NCBI RefSeq assembly: GCF_904846055.1
Contig: NZ_CAJGYV010000001.1
Coordinates: forward strand, 1,612,001 to 1,676,000
DNA: 64,000 nt
DNA from: Psychrobacter ciconiae
Lineage (GTDB): Bacteria; Pseudomonadota; Gammaproteobacteria; Pseudomonadales; Moraxellaceae
Direction of reading: 5' to 3'
The position numbers and the translations under genes are program-made. Below, piece after piece: positions 27,656 through 37,537 of the stretch. The first letter of the stretch is position 1. Each line of letters opens with the position of its first letter. The notes beneath the pieces were generated by a model. It had not been told where the DNA came from. It ran no database searches and saw nothing but the letters and a program-made list of their open reading frames with translations.

Positions 27656-29101
27656 TCAATCCAAATCAAAAATCTTACCGCGGTTCATAATATTGTTGGG
27701 GTCAAAAACGCGCTTGATGGCTTTAAGATAATCAATCTCGGTTTCGGTTTTGCTAAATTGCAAATACGGCTTTTTGGTCATGCCAACGCCGTGTTCAGCT
27801 GACACTGAGCCGCCGTATTTTTGCACGGTTTCAAAGACGTATTTATTCACGATTTGGCATTCGGTAAAAAAGTCGTCTTTGCTCATATCCTCGGGCTTTA
27901 AAATATTTAAATGCAAATTGCCATCGCCAATATGACCAAACCAGCACACCTCAAAGCTTGGGTATTTGTCTTGAACAATAGTTTCAATGTCATGGATAAA
28001 GCTTGGAACATGGCTGATTAATACCGAAACGTCATTTTTATAGGGCGTAAATACTGAAATGGTTTCTGAAATAAACTCGCGAAGCTTCCAAAGCTCCGCC
28101 GCTTGAGCAAGGTTTTGGCTCATGACGCCATCGACAATCCAGCCGTTTTCCATGCAAGTCTCGAAAATCGCCATCGCCTCATCCATAATCGGCTCGTAAG
28201 GCGCTTCAAATTCAAGCAAAGTGTAAAAGCAAGTTTTTGATTCAAACGGCTCTTGAACGTGACCGGTTGCCATAAGTTTGTCAACAGCAACGTCATCAAA
28301 AAATTCAAACGCGGTTAAGTCAATCTTAGCTTGAAAGGCGGCAAGCACGTTCATCACATCATCAAAGCTGTCCATACCAAGCACCATCACCGATAGCGCT
28401 TTTGGTGGTCGCTCAAGCTTGATTTGCGCGTGGGTCACCAGTCCTAGCGTACCTTCACTGCCAATAAACAGTTGCCGCAAGTCATATCCCGTCGCATTTT
28501 TGATCATTCCGCGGTTTAATTCTAAAATATCGCCGCGACCGGTCACCACGGTCAGCCCCATGACCCATTGCCGCGTCATACCGTAGCGGATGACCTTAAT
28601 ACCGCCGGCGTTTGTTCCGATATTGCCGCCCATTTGGCTTGACCCTGCTGATGCAAAATCGACCGGATAATATAAGTCTTTAGATTCGGCAAACTGCTGA
28701 AGCTGCTCAGTGATGACGCCCGCTTCAATCTCAACCATTCGGTCTGCCGGATAAAATTTGCCAATATTATTCATTTTATCAAGACTGACGACGATCTCAC
28801 CATCAGCCGCAACTGCGCCTGCTGACAGCCCCGTTCGACCGCCGCTTGGCGTCAATACGACATTATGCGCGTTGGCAAGCTTCACGATGGTTTGAACTTG
28901 TTCGGTGGTTTTTGGAAAGACGATTGCCGAGGCATTTGGCGCAAAATGCTTGGTCCAGTCTTTGCCCCAATGCTGCAAGCTTTCGCTGTCGGTTTTGATT
29001 TGGCTGGTATCAAAGCCGAAGTCGTTAATTAGCGCGCTTAAAATGGCAGCGGTTGCGGCTTGCAAGTTGTCCAACGAGGCAGGCGTCGTCAATTCAGTCA
29101 T
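27656..29101 (-). CDS. FAD-linked oxidase, D-2-hydroxyglutarate dehydrogenase-like
   Basis: 481 residues. An N-terminal PCMH-type FAD domain (VLTPSGGRTGLSAGAV) is followed by a C-terminal substrate domain with the zinc-site motif GHIGDGNLHLN and the terminal SAEHGVGMTKK motif. This matches the GlcD/D2HGDH/D-lactate dehydrogenase family. It is divergent from serA across about 300 bp. SerA is known to reduce 2-oxoglutarate to D-2-hydroxyglutarate as a side reaction, and in Pseudomonas a D2HGDH recycles it, so this context favours D-2-hydroxyglutarate as substrate over lactate or glycolate. That assignment is inference; electrons would go to an ETF or quinone. Confidence 0.82.
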   Translation of the reverse strand: MTELTTPASLDNLQAATAAILSALINDFGFDTSQIKTDSESLQHWGKDWTKHFAPNASAIVFPKTTEQVQTIVKLANAHNVVLTPSGGRTGLSAGAVAADGEIVVSLDKMNNIGKFYPADRMVEIEAGVITEQLQQFAESKDLYYPVDFASAGSSQMGGNIGTNAGGIKVIRYGMTRQWVMGLTVVTGRGDILELNRGMIKNATGYDLRQLFIGSEGTLGLVTHAQIKLERPPKALSVMVLGMDSFDDVMNVLAAFQAKIDLTAFEFFDDVAVDKLMATGHVQEPFESKTCFYTLLEFEAPYEPIMDEAMAIFETCMENGWIVDGVMSQNLAQAAELWKLREFISETISVFTPYKNDVSVLISHVPSFIHDIETIVQDKYPSFEVCWFGHIGDGNLHLNILKPEDMSKDDFFTECQIVNKYVFETVQKYGGSVSAEHGVGMTKKPYLQFSKTETEIDYLKAIKRVFDPNNIMNRGKIFDLD

Positions 29102-29402
29102 AATGGTCTCTTTGCATCAAAGGTTAGGGCGAGGGCAAACCAGTCATCGGCTTTGTACCGTAGTAGTGTATCGCGATTTAATTGCCGCCGCCAGTTGCTA
29201 AAGTTTGCAAGGTTTTGAGCCGTTAAGCAACGTCAAATAACTCCGAGTGTCATGAAAAAATTTCGCGACCATGAAAAAGTTTCAGCATTAACGTAAAAAA
29301 TAGTAACCATTTATTTAACGAAATTGTCCACCAACATTAAACAATTTGTGTAAGATAGGATGCTTGCTGATTCATTCACCACCGTCAAAGGACAGGTTTT
29401 TT
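29102..29402. other. Divergent promoter region of the D2HGDH-like gene and serA
   Basis: About 300 bp. No operator palindrome or clear promoter pair could be assigned by eye. Confidence 0.4.
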
Positions 29403-30629
29403 ATGGCGCTCTCCCTGCAAAAAGACAAAATCCGCTTTTTACTTCTCGAAGGGGTTCATGACAACGCGGTCAAAGTGTTGACTCAAGGCGGCTATCACAA
29501 TATCGAAAGCTTAAGTCACGCTTTAGATAGCGATGAGCTGATTGAAAAAATCAAAGACGCTCATTTTATCGGCATTCGCTCGCGGACGCAGTTGACCCGT
29601 GAGGTGCTTGAGCAAGCGCCAAAGCTCATTGGCATTGGCTGCTTTTGTATCGGCACCAACCAAGTGGATTTAGATGCCGCCCGTGAGCTTGGGATTCCGG
29701 TCTTTAACGCGCCGTATTCCAACACGCGCTCAGTTGCCGAATTGGTACTTGCCGAAGCCATCATGCTGTACCGCGGCATCCCTGCCAAAAACGCGGCCGT
29801 CCACCGCGGCGGTTGGGGCAAATCGGCAAAAGACTCGCACGAAGTCCGTGGTAAAACCATCGGCATCGTCGGCTACGGCTCAATTGGCTCGCAGTTGTCG
29901 GTTTTGGCCGAAAGCTTTGGTATGAACGTCATTTATCATGACGTGGTCACCAAATTGCCAATCGGTAACGCCAACCAAGTGGGCAGCCTCGATGAGCTGC
30001 TTGGCAAAGCCGACATCGTCACTTTGCACGTTCCCGACGAGCCAAGCACGCGCTATATGATGAAAGCTGAGCAGTTTGCAAAAATGAAAGACGGCAGCTA
30101 TTTTATTAACGCCGCTCGCGGAACTTGCGTAGATATCGACGATTTAGCCGCTGCGATTGAATCGGGCAAAATCTTGGGCGCTGCCATCGACGTGTTCCCA
30201 AAAGAGCCAAAGTCCGCCGATGAAGAGTTTGAATCGCCTTTGCGCAAATTTGACAACGTGATTTTAACCCCGCATATTGGCGGCTCAACCCAAGAAGCGC
30301 AGGCAAATATTGGCTTGGAAGTTGCCGAAAAGTTCGTCCGCTACTCAGATCAGGGCGACACCGTCACTTCAGTTAACTTCCCGAACGTCTCGATCCCGTT
30401 TAAAGAAGGCACGCACCGCTTATTGCACATTCACAAAAACGTCCCAGGCGTACTATCTCAAGTCAACCGCTTATTTGCCGAAGCCAACATCAACATTTTG
30501 GCGCAAAGTCTCATGACCAAAGGCGACATCGGTTATTTGGTAATGGATGTCGATTACGCGGATTCAAAAGCGGCGCTTGATATGCTCAATGACGTCGAAG
30601 AAACCGTCAGAGTTCGGATATTATTTTAA
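29403..30629 (+). CDS. serA: D-3-phosphoglycerate dehydrogenase
   Basis: 408 residues from the ATG at 29403 (AAAGGACAGG upstream), close to E. coli SerA (410). It has the NAD-binding GIVGYGSIGSQ, catalytic Arg in NAARGT, Glu in the DVFPKEP region and His in LTPHIGGST, then a C-terminal ACT domain (about 335-408) that in the E. coli type binds serine for feedback inhibition. It performs the first step of serine synthesis from 3-phosphoglycerate. It is divergent from the D-2-hydroxyglutarate dehydrogenase-like gene and ends at a strong terminator. Confidence 0.96.
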   Translation: MALSLQKDKIRFLLLEGVHDNAVKVLTQGGYHNIESLSHALDSDELIEKIKDAHFIGIRSRTQLTREVLEQAPKLIGIGCFCIGTNQVDLDAARELGIPVFNAPYSNTRSVAELVLAEAIMLYRGIPAKNAAVHRGGWGKSAKDSHEVRGKTIGIVGYGSIGSQLSVLAESFGMNVIYHDVVTKLPIGNANQVGSLDELLGKADIVTLHVPDEPSTRYMMKAEQFAKMKDGSYFINAARGTCVDIDDLAAAIESGKILGAAIDVFPKEPKSADEEFESPLRKFDNVILTPHIGGSTQEAQANIGLEVAEKFVRYSDQGDTVTSVNFPNVSIPFKEGTHRLLHIHKNVPGVLSQVNRLFAEANINILAQSLMTKGDIGYLVMDVDYADSKAALDMLNDVEETVRVRILF

Positions 30630-30690
30630 ACATTAGGTTTTAAGCGCTACTTTTTAACCTAATTTTTTTAAGCGAAGTTTTGATTGACAT

Positions 30691-30727
30691 AAGCAGCAGA
30701 ATTCATCCTAATTCTGCTGTTTTTTTC
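30691..30727 (+). terminator. Rho-independent terminator after serA
   Basis: CAGCAGAAT/ATTCTGCTG stem (30694-30702, 30711-30719) with an 8-nt loop and a run of T. Confidence 0.9.
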
Positions 30728-30920
30728 GTTTTAGGATTTTCATAGCTATAACAGTTTTCAACAAAGCATAACATTTTATTAATAATAGCTATCTATTGAT
30801 AAGATAATATAAACAGCGTCAGCGAAGGTGAGTTAAAAATAACCGCATTGAAGCTGACATATTTTAGCGGTAAACATTCCAGTGCAAACAACAATAAAAA
30901 TCAAGTCTATAGGAAGTTTC

Positions 30921-31361
30921 ATGAAATTTAAGCTTAATCAAAAAATTGCGGCAACCGCTTTGATGGGGAGTGCCCTGCTGATCAGTGCCGCGCCAAGCGT
31001 TGCCGCCGATGGCAGCGGCTATCAGCTTTCAAGCCATATTTTGGACATCAGCACCGGAAAGCCGGCGCCTGATGTCAATGTTCGCTTGATGCAGCAGCAA
31101 AAAAACGGCGGTTGGAAATTGCTGGACAGCAAAAAAACCGGCAATGATGGTCGCATTGCTAATTTTTTACCCAATGCAGGCAGCGCAGGTCATGATGGCA
31201 CGTACAAGCTGATTTTTGAGACCACGCCCTATTTTTATAAGCAAGGCGTAAAGTCCTTTTACCCATATGTTGAAGTCAACTTTAACATTGAAGGCGATCA
31301 GCATTATCATGTGCCGATTACCTTATCCCCTTACGGCTACAGCACCTATCGCGGCAGCTAA
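30921..31361 (+). CDS. uraH: 5-hydroxyisourate hydrolase, periplasmic (transthyretin-like)
   Basis: 146 residues from the ATG at 30921 with AGGAAG upstream. The first about 29 residues are a signal peptide, so the enzyme is exported. The mature part is a transthyretin-like fold with the HIUase hallmarks: H39 in the first strand (SSHILD), R55, H130 (YHVPITLSPYGYS) and the C-terminal YRGS tetrapeptide. The enzyme hydrolyses 5-hydroxyisourate, the product of urate oxidation. No urate oxidase or OHCU decarboxylase gene is nearby, as with some enterobacterial periplasmic HIUases. It is a single gene between two terminators. Confidence 0.9.
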   Translation: MKFKLNQKIAATALMGSALLISAAPSVAADGSGYQLSSHILDISTGKPAPDVNVRLMQQQKNGGWKLLDSKKTGNDGRIANFLPNAGSAGHDGTYKLIFETTPYFYKQGVKSFYPYVEVNFNIEGDQHYHVPITLSPYGYSTYRGS

Positions 31362-31390
31362 TCGTAATTTAAAGCGTAGGTTAAACGTGA

Positions 31391-31420
31391 AAAAGAGACC
31401 CCATCGAGCGTCTCTTTTTT
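31391..31420 (+). terminator. Rho-independent terminator after uraH
   Basis: AAAAGAGAC/GTCTCTTTT stem (31391-31399, 31410-31418) with a 10-nt loop and T tract. Confidence 0.85.
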
Positions 31421-31538
31421 TATGTCATAACGCCATACAAAAGTCCTAATGATTGCGTCAGCTTAAGCCAGTTAGTATTAAAGTTACCATGAAATAAGTA
31501 AAACAATTAAAAAGTTTAAAATAAAAATGGCTTAATCT

Positions 31539-32084
31539 ATGATCAGTACATTGACCCCTACATTTTTTACGATTGGACATTCGACCCGCAGCCTTAGTGA
31601 ACTGCTTGCGATGCTGCAATCGGCAGAGATTGAACTGGTGGTTGATGTTCGCAGCTTTCCGCGCTCGCGACCCAACCCTGATTTTAATATTGATACGTTT
31701 CCGCAAGCGCTCAGCCAAGCTGGTATCAATTACCAGCACTGCGCCGACCTTGGTGGTCGCCGTCCCAAACAAAAACAAGTTGATGACCAAGTTAACGATC
31801 TTTGGCGCGTTCAAGCGTTTCATAACTACGCCGATTATGCGTTAAGTGATACCTTTCAAGCGGCACTTGACGAGCTGATTGATCTTGGCAAACAGCAGCA
31901 GCTTACTTTGATGTGCTCGGAAGCAGTTTGGTGGCGTTGTCATCGGCGCATTATTACCGATTATTTACTGCTAAAAGGCTACAAGGTTGAGCATATTATG
32001 GGCGTGGGTCGCTTAGATATTGCTAAACCGACGCAAGGCGCTGAGTTAAACAGCAACGGTCAGGTGATTTACCCAGCGCCATAA
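31539..32084 (+). CDS. DUF488 family protein
   Basis: 181 residues. It opens with FFTIGHSTRSLSELL, followed by VVDVRSFPRSR and ADLGGRRP, all typical of DUF488. The second half has LTLMCSEAVWWRCHRRII, the conserved Cys/His-bearing segment of the family. The function is not established; the VDVR and MCSE elements resemble a rhodanese-like fold. The ribosome site is poor. It is convergent with trhO, and the two share a terminator. Confidence 0.82.
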   Translation: MISTLTPTFFTIGHSTRSLSELLAMLQSAEIELVVDVRSFPRSRPNPDFNIDTFPQALSQAGINYQHCADLGGRRPKQKQVDDQVNDLWRVQAFHNYADYALSDTFQAALDELIDLGKQQQLTLMCSEAVWWRCHRRIITDYLLLKGYKVEHIMGVGRLDIAKPTQGAELNSNGQVIYPAP

Positions 32085-32091
32085 ATGGCAA

Positions 32092-32120
32092 AAAAGAGGC
32101 GATAGCAGCCTCTTTTTTTT
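32092..32120. terminator. Terminator between the DUF488 gene and trhO
   Basis: AAGAGGC/GCCTCTT stem (32094-32100, 32108-32114), 7-nt loop, T run on the plus strand and A run on the other side, so usable both ways. Confidence 0.85.
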
Positions 32121-32136
32121 GAATAACGATAGAAAT

Positions 32137-33177
32137 CTAAGCTTTAGCTTGCTTTGATTTTTTAGATTTCGCCTGAGCGTCTTCTTGCTGCTGTTTGGCT
32201 TCAATCTTCGCGGCGCGGCGCTTTTCAATAACGTCAACCACATTGCCGCCGATATGTTCCTCACCGCGCTTTTTTGCCAACTGCATTTGGTGTTCGCGCT
32301 CGCGAAAACGCGCTTTTTGAGCCTCACTGGCGCTATCGATGCAATGCGGGCAAGATTCGCCTTTGACATACGCCGCCGACTTCATGTCATCAAGGGTAAT
32401 CGGCATCCGGCAGGCAAAGCACTGCTCATAATCGCCTTTTTCTAAATCATGATTGACCGCCACGCGATTATCAAACACAAAGCAGTCGCCCTCCCAAAGT
32501 GACTCATCTTTGGAGACTTCTTCTAAATACTTTAAAATGCCGCCTTCTAAATGATAAACCTCTTCAAAACCTTGCTCGCGCATAAAGGCGGTTGATTTTT
32601 CGCAGCGAATACCGCCGGTGCAAAACATCGCCACTTTTTTATGCTGCTTTGGGTCAAGGTTTTGCGCAACAAACTCTGGAAACTCGCGAAAGGTTTTAGT
32701 ATTTGGATTGAGGGCGTTTTTAAACGTGCCGATTTGAACTTCGTAATCGTTTCGCGTATCGACAAGCACCACTTCAGGGTCGGAAATGAGTGCGTTCCAA
32801 TCGCTAGGCTTGACGTAGCGCCCGACCGATTGCAGCGGGTCAATACCTTCAACGCCCATGGTGACGATTTCTTTTTTTAGTTTTACTTTGGTGCGATAAA
32901 AGGGCTGCTCGTGAGTGTAGGATTCTTTAAACACAAACTCGCCAATCGCCGGAATCTGTCGTAAAAACTCAAGCACCGCATCAATACCGTGACGGCTTCC
33001 TGAAATCGTGCCGTTAATGCCTTCCGCCGCGATAAGTAGCGTGCCTTTAACGTCGTGCTCAAGCATCGCGTTTAAAATTGGCTCGCGGTAGTCTTCAAAA
33101 TCAGCAAACGGGGTAAATTTGTAAAGGGCGGCAACCACGATATTGTTGGTGGCGGCGTCATAGGGGGCGTGGCTCAT
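32137..33177 (-). CDS. trhO: tRNA uridine-34 hydroxylase, rhodanese-like (YceA)
   Basis: 346 residues. An N-terminal acylphosphatase-like domain ([16 protein letters not shown]) is followed by a rhodanese domain with [12 protein letters not shown] and the active-site Cys in [13 protein letters not shown] Cys-rich segment (CFACRMP, CPHC) probably binds zinc, and the tail is basic, rich in Lys/Gln/Ala. TrhO makes 5-hydroxyuridine at position 34 of tRNAs using oxygen. AGGAG precedes the ATG. It is a single gene. Confidence 0.93.
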   Translation of the reverse strand: MSHAPYDAATNNIVVAALYKFTPFADFEDYREPILNAMLEHDVKGTLLIAAEGINGTISGSRHGIDAVLEFLRQIPAIGEFVFKESYTHEQPFYRTKVKLKKEIVTMGVEGIDPLQSVGRYVKPSDWNALISDPEVVLVDTRNDYEVQIGTFKNALNPNTKTFREFPEFVAQNLDPKQHKKVAMFCTGGIRCEKSTAFMREQGFEEVYHLEGGILKYLEEVSKDESLWEGDCFVFDNRVAVNHDLEKGDYEQCFACRMPITLDDMKSAAYVKGESCPHCIDSASEAQKARFREREHQMQLAKKRGEEHIGGNVVDVIEKRRAAKIEAKQQQEDAQAKSKKSKQAKA

Positions 33178-33316
33178 ACGGTCTCCTGCGGGCTAGGGCG
33201 TAATCCTAGAGCAATGATAATAAAAGGAAAACTGGCAAACCTTACCAATTTTGTGGCTAAGTTTAGCAAAATTTATAACGTTTTTGAATGCCTGAAATCA
33301 AAAATAACTACGCTCA

Positions 33317-33350
33317 AAAAAACCCCCAACGCTATTGTTGGGGGTTTTGA
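33317..33350 (-). terminator. Strong terminator after the Sel1-repeat gene
   Basis: AACCCCCAAC/GTTGGGGGTT stem (33321-33330, 33337-33346), 6-nt loop; the longer T run is on the minus strand. Confidence 0.92.
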
Positions 33351-33386
33351 GCTGGTTTAGCTATTTTGATTTAAGGTTTTAGCAGA

Positions 33387-33968
33387 TTATTTATTTTGAA
33401 ACCAGCGGTCGGCTTGGGTTCGGGCGCTATTGATATCCGAGTTTGATAAGTTCAATGCCAATTGACCGATTTTACCGCGAGCTTTACTGCGCACTTTTTC
33501 ATCAAGCATACCGTCGCGAGCTGCCAAATCGTACCACTTATAAGCATCAACAAGGTTGCGCTGCTTTTCGTCTAACAAGGCAAGCGTATAGCTTGCGCGG
33601 TTGTCGCCACGCATCGCTGCTTTTTCGAGCCATTTGCGCGCTTGCTGAAGGTTAGGCTGGACGCCCTCACCGCGAAGGTACATGATACCAAGGTTTAATT
33701 GTGCCGGAGCAACGCCTTGTTCAGCAGCGCGGGTATACCATTGAAGGGCTTGCGAGGTATTTTTAGCTACCCCTTGACCTTTTTGCAGGCGCTTTGCCAA
33801 ATAAAATTGCGCGTGGTCATTACCTTGAGCGGCATGCGAGGACAGCTCATTGATGCTCATGATTTCATAGCGTGAGGTATCTAGCGGAATATTGGCAACC
33901 AAATCGGCATTGGCAAGGCTTGCCGTGGTCAAAACAGCAGTAAATAAGGCAGCTTTAAAAAATCGCAT
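33387..33968 (-). CDS. Secreted Sel1-like repeat protein
   Basis: 193 residues. A signal peptide (cut near ANA at about 21) is followed by about three Sel1-like TPR repeats, seen as AQFYLAKRLQKGQGV, AQLNLGIMYLRGEGV and ASYTLALLDEKQ with WYTRAAEQG, WLEKAAMRG and WYDLAARDG helices. Sel1 proteins act as scaffolds for protein contacts, often in the periplasm or envelope; the partner here is unknown. It is a single gene with its own terminator and a 300-bp upstream gap. Confidence 0.85.
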   Translation of the reverse strand: MRFFKAALFTAVLTTASLANADLVANIPLDTSRYEIMSINELSSHAAQGNDHAQFYLAKRLQKGQGVAKNTSQALQWYTRAAEQGVAPAQLNLGIMYLRGEGVQPNLQQARKWLEKAAMRGDNRASYTLALLDEKQRNLVDAYKWYDLAARDGMLDEKVRSKARGKIGQLALNLSNSDINSARTQADRWFQNK

Positions 33969-34269
33969 AGCAGCTCCAAATAAAAAAGGATAACTATAAT
34001 TAGAGATTGACCGATGCCGTTATTAGCCTGTAATGAGTTGTTTACAAAGTCATTTACGCTAACGCAACAGATAAACGGTTGAAATTGGGTCGTCTTTGAC
34101 AAGACTTGCTAAGCTTACCACTGGTAATTACGAAATTCAAATACTAATTACTTAAATTTTCGACCAAAGTTACCTTTTATAATTTAAACAAATCATACAG
34201 TTACAATAAAGAAAGCTCATAGTAAGCCTGTGATGAGTTAGGTTAACTAAAAATCAGCAGCCAATTTTT
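33969..34269. other. Intergenic region between metW and the Sel1-repeat gene
   Basis: About 300 bp, AT-rich. It contains a 15-bp near-identical direct repeat (one mismatch) at 34025-34039 and 34225-34239, exactly 200 bp apart. No gene was found. Confidence 0.45.
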
Positions 34270-34884
34270 TCAGACAGACGGTCGAGTTACCCGATAAATG
34301 GCGACATCAGCAAGCAAATTTGGTGCTTGGCGAATCAGGGTTTTCATGAGCGGATTTGGGTTGCGCGTTGAGTCACTGACGGCAAATCGACTTAAAATTT
34401 GAATGTTGTGATGAGCACAAAGCGCCTCAAAATCTTTAAAAGTACAAAGGTGGATGTTGGGTGTGTCATACCACTCATAGGGTAGCGCCTCAGATACCGG
34501 CATCAAGCCTTTAAGTCCTAGATGCAATCGGTTTTGCCAATGGGCAAAGTTTGGAAAGGTAATCACCGCTTCACGACCCACGCGCAGCATATCAAGAAGC
34601 AGCTTATCGGGCGCTATGACCGCCTGTAGGGCGCGAGCCATAATCACCGTGTCAAAGCTGTTATCGGCAAATCGCGACAGTCCATCGTTTAAATCCTGCT
34701 CAATGATGGACAATCCGTTGGCAATGGCTTCATTGATTTTGTCGGCATCAATTTCAAGACCGTAGCCGGTGACGCCAAATTTTGATTGCAAATGCGCGAG
34801 CAGCTCACCATTGCCGCAGCCCAAATCGAGCACGTGCGACTTTGGCGCAATCCAGCGCTCCGCCAATTGGTGGTCCATTCTCAT
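34270..34884 (-). CDS. metW: Methionine biosynthesis protein MetW
   Basis: 204 residues. A class I methyltransferase-like fold with [12 protein letters not shown] (SAM-type motif I), YGLEID and the ITFPNFAHW segment characteristic of MetW. MetW is required with MetX for homoserine acylation in several proteobacteria. The ATG overlaps the metX stop by 4 bp, so the genes are translationally coupled, the usual metXW operon. Confidence 0.93.
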   Translation of the reverse strand: MRMDHQLAERWIAPKSHVLDLGCGNGELLAHLQSKFGVTGYGLEIDADKINEAIANGLSIIEQDLNDGLSRFADNSFDTVIMARALQAVIAPDKLLLDMLRVGREAVITFPNFAHWQNRLHLGLKGLMPVSEALPYEWYDTPNIHLCTFKDFEALCAHHNIQILSRFAVSDSTRNPNPLMKTLIRQAPNLLADVAIYRVTRPSV

Positions 34885-36182
34885 CGCGGTGCTCCTGTTG
34901 TTGCCGTTGGATTGGGTTGAAAAGTTGCGGCGTCTTGGATAAACGGCGCGGTCAAAAAGCCTTTAATCGCCGTCATATAACGCGGAATGTCAAATAAAAA
35001 AGAATCGTGACCGTGCGGCGCGTCGATATTTAAATAGCTGACCGGCTTTTTGGTTGCCATTAGCGCATTAACGATTTCTTGCGAGCGCTCAGGGGCAAAG
35101 CGCCAATCGGTGGTGAACGACATCACCAAGTACTGGCATTTTGATACCGATAACGCTTTGGCAAGGGCATCTTTACCCTCAAAATCGCGGGCAGGGTCGA
35201 AATAATCCAGCGCTTTGGTCATCAATAAATAGGTATTGGCATCAAAGTTTTCGCTAAAACGTTCGCCTTGATAACGAAGATAGCTTTCCACTTGAAATTC
35301 AACATCGTAGCCGTACATAAATTTGCCCGATTTTAAATCGCGACCGAACTTAGCCATCATCGCATCTTCGGTTAAATAAGTGATGTGACCGACCATCCTT
35401 GCCAAGATCAAGCCGCGTCTTGGGTACGTTCCTGCCTGCAAATACCTGCCATGATTAAAATCAGGATCAGATAAAATCGACTGGCGCGCCACCTCATTAA
35501 AGGCGATATTTTGCGCAGACAGTTTTGGCGTACTGGCAATCACCACGCAGCGCTTAAGCCGGTCGGGATAATCAATCGACCATTGCAGCGCCTGCATCCC
35601 GCCCATCGAGCCACCAACGATGGCGTGCCAAATATCAATTCCTAAATAATCCGACAGCATCGCTTGGGTTTTTACCCAATCCCTAATCGTCACCAGCGGA
35701 AAGTCAGGACCATAAGGCAGAGGCGTTGCACCCTCTTTTTGGCTTTCAGGATTGATGGTCGTAGGACCTGTAGAGCCAAAGCAGCTGCCGATATTATTAA
35801 CGCAAACCACAAAAAAGCGGTTGGTATCGATTGCTTTATTTGGACCTATCATATTGTCCCACCAGCCGGATTTTTTATCATCCATGCTGTGGTAACCTGC
35901 CGCGTGATGGCTGCCAGATAACGCATGACAAATTAAAATGGCGTTACTTTTATCGCTGTTAAGTTGACCGTAAGTTTCATAAACCAGCTCAAACGAGGTT
36001 AAAATCCGCTTGCAAACGAGCGTCAACGGCTCATCACAGCGAAAAACTTGCGGCGTCACAATTCCCACTGAGCCTTCCGCGGTGGCGTAGTTTTTTGCCT
36101 TGATATAATTGTCTTTACTAATCGAGGTTGCAAACGGTGCTGGCTCGTTTTGTAAATTCTCATTTTTCATTGCCATTGCCAT
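34881..36182 (-). CDS. metX: Homoserine O-acyltransferase MetX (acetyl or succinyl)
   Basis: 433 residues from the ATG at 36182; the frame stays open to 36368 but the extra sequence looks unlike the family. Alpha/beta-hydrolase landmarks: [12 protein letters not shown], nucleophile Ser in GGSMGGMQ, Asp in FTTDWRF and His in PHGHDSFLF. It activates homoserine for sulfhydrylation in methionine synthesis. Proteobacterial MetX paired with MetW is often a succinyltransferase, but I cannot settle the acyl donor here. Three close in-frame ATGs (36182, 36176, 36170) make the exact start uncertain. The first about 50 residues are variable and hydrophilic. Confidence 0.9.
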   Translation of the reverse strand: MAMAMKNENLQNEPAPFATSISKDNYIKAKNYATAEGSVGIVTPQVFRCDEPLTLVCKRILTSFELVYETYGQLNSDKSNAILICHALSGSHHAAGYHSMDDKKSGWWDNMIGPNKAIDTNRFFVVCVNNIGSCFGSTGPTTINPESQKEGATPLPYGPDFPLVTIRDWVKTQAMLSDYLGIDIWHAIVGGSMGGMQALQWSIDYPDRLKRCVVIASTPKLSAQNIAFNEVARQSILSDPDFNHGRYLQAGTYPRRGLILARMVGHITYLTEDAMMAKFGRDLKSGKFMYGYDVEFQVESYLRYQGERFSENFDANTYLLMTKALDYFDPARDFEGKDALAKALSVSKCQYLVMSFTTDWRFAPERSQEIVNALMATKKPVSYLNIDAPHGHDSFLFDIPRYMTAIKGFLTAPFIQDAATFQPNPTATTGAPR

Positions 36183-36487
36183 CGATTCCGCACCATCATT
36201 TTGCAATAGCGAGTTATCAATTGGGTCGTCAGCAGAGTTTGGGCGTGTGTTCAAAGCAACCTCACAAAAGCATGAAAAAAGGGCGTTCAGCCAATAACAA
36301 ATAATGGATAAAATAAAGCGTAAAATGGCGACTCTATTGTAGGGCGCTGGGCAGTCAAGCACAACCACCCATTAAAAAATCGCTGAAAAAGCGCGCTTTG
36401 CTTACGCGTTGGTACTATTATAATTGTAGCAAACTGCTAAACTAAGCTTTTTTATTCTTTAACCCATTTAAGATTATCCCAATCATT
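36183..36487. other. Divergent promoter region of metX and hemH
   Basis: About 300 bp. A consensus -10 (TATAAT, 36419-36424) with a weak -35 (TTTGCT, 36397-36402, 16-nt spacer) points towards hemH. No SAM riboswitch-like structure was recognised on the metX side. Confidence 0.5.
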
Positions 36488-37507
36488 ATGAAGCCTGACT
36501 TACCGCCAAAAATTGCCGTTCTTCTTGTCAATTTAGGAACGCCCGATGAGCCAACCGCGCCTGCTGTTCGCCGCTATTTACGCCAGTTTTTATCTGACCC
36601 ACGAGTGATCGAGATCCCGCAGTTTGTTTGGGCAATTATTTTAAACTTGTTCGTATTGCCAAGCCGACCTAAGCGCGTGGCTGAAGCTTACGCCAGCATT
36701 TGGGATGGCGACTCGCCGATGCGCAATATTCTAAATGATCAGGTAAAATTACTTGAGCCAAAGCTTGCAAGCGCTGCTGCGCCGTTTCGCGTGTCGGTTC
36801 ATGCGGCGATGAGCTACGGCAACCCTGCCGTTACCACAGTGATGGATAAGCTTCGCGCAGAAGGTGTTGATCATTTTGTGGTGCTGCCTTTGTTTCCGCA
36901 GTATTCGGCAACGTCATCAGGCGCGGCGTTTGATGCGGTGAATAAATGGGCATTGGCTCAGCGCAATATTCCCAATTTGACCATCGTTAAAGACTACTTT
37001 GCGCATCCGTTATATATCAAAGCGTTAGCCGACAGCATTCGCCGCTTTCAAGCCAAGCATGGCAAACCTGAAAAGTTAATGTTCAGCTTTCATGGTATTC
37101 CGCAGCCCTACGCGGATAAAGGCGACCCGTACCCGAAACGCTGCCGCTGTACGGCGGCGCAAGTGGCGCAAGCGCTCGGTCTTCGCGATGACGAGTGGAT
37201 TATCAGCTTTCAATCGCGCTTTGGTAAGCAAGAATGGGTGAAGCCTTATACCGATGTGGTGCTTGATGAGTGGGCAAAATCTGGCGTAAAATCGGTGCAA
37301 ATTATCAGCCCCGCTTTTTCTGCCGACTGCCTTGAGACCTTGGAAGAATTAGCCATTGAAAATCGCGATAACTTTCTTAATGCCGGTGGTCAAGAGTATC
37401 ACTATATTCCGGCGCTGAACATTGATGAGGCGCATATTGAGCTGCTAGCCGCGCTTGCTGCGCCGTTGGTTCAAGGTTGGGCAGCAACGCTTACTGGCTG
37501 GGAATAG
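36488..37507 (+). CDS. hemH: Ferrochelatase
   Basis: 339 residues. [12 protein letters not shown] at the N-terminus, catalytic His in FSFHGIPQ, and Glu in [11 protein letters not shown] are the family landmarks. It inserts ferrous iron into protoporphyrin IX, the last step of haem synthesis, at the cytoplasmic face of the membrane. A short stretch with CRCTA is present but does not make an obvious iron-sulfur site. It is the first of two co-directional genes; the downstream membrane protein follows by 30 bp. Confidence 0.96.
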   Translation: MKPDLPPKIAVLLVNLGTPDEPTAPAVRRYLRQFLSDPRVIEIPQFVWAIILNLFVLPSRPKRVAEAYASIWDGDSPMRNILNDQVKLLEPKLASAAAPFRVSVHAAMSYGNPAVTTVMDKLRAEGVDHFVVLPLFPQYSATSSGAAFDAVNKWALAQRNIPNLTIVKDYFAHPLYIKALADSIRRFQAKHGKPEKLMFSFHGIPQPYADKGDPYPKRCRCTAAQVAQALGLRDDEWIISFQSRFGKQEWVKPYTDVVLDEWAKSGVKSVQIISPAFSADCLETLEELAIENRDNFLNAGGQEYHYIPALNIDEAHIELLAALAAPLVQGWAATLTGWE

Positions 37508-37537
37508 GGTTTATTTTTATCATTTTTTGAGGTCATT

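Noticed and set aside
36183..36368. Extension of metX by about 62 codons upstream
   Set aside because: The added residues include a Cys/aromatic-rich stretch unlike MetX N-termini, and a cluster of ATG codons lies at the point where plausible sequence begins. A TTG within the stretch cannot be fully excluded.
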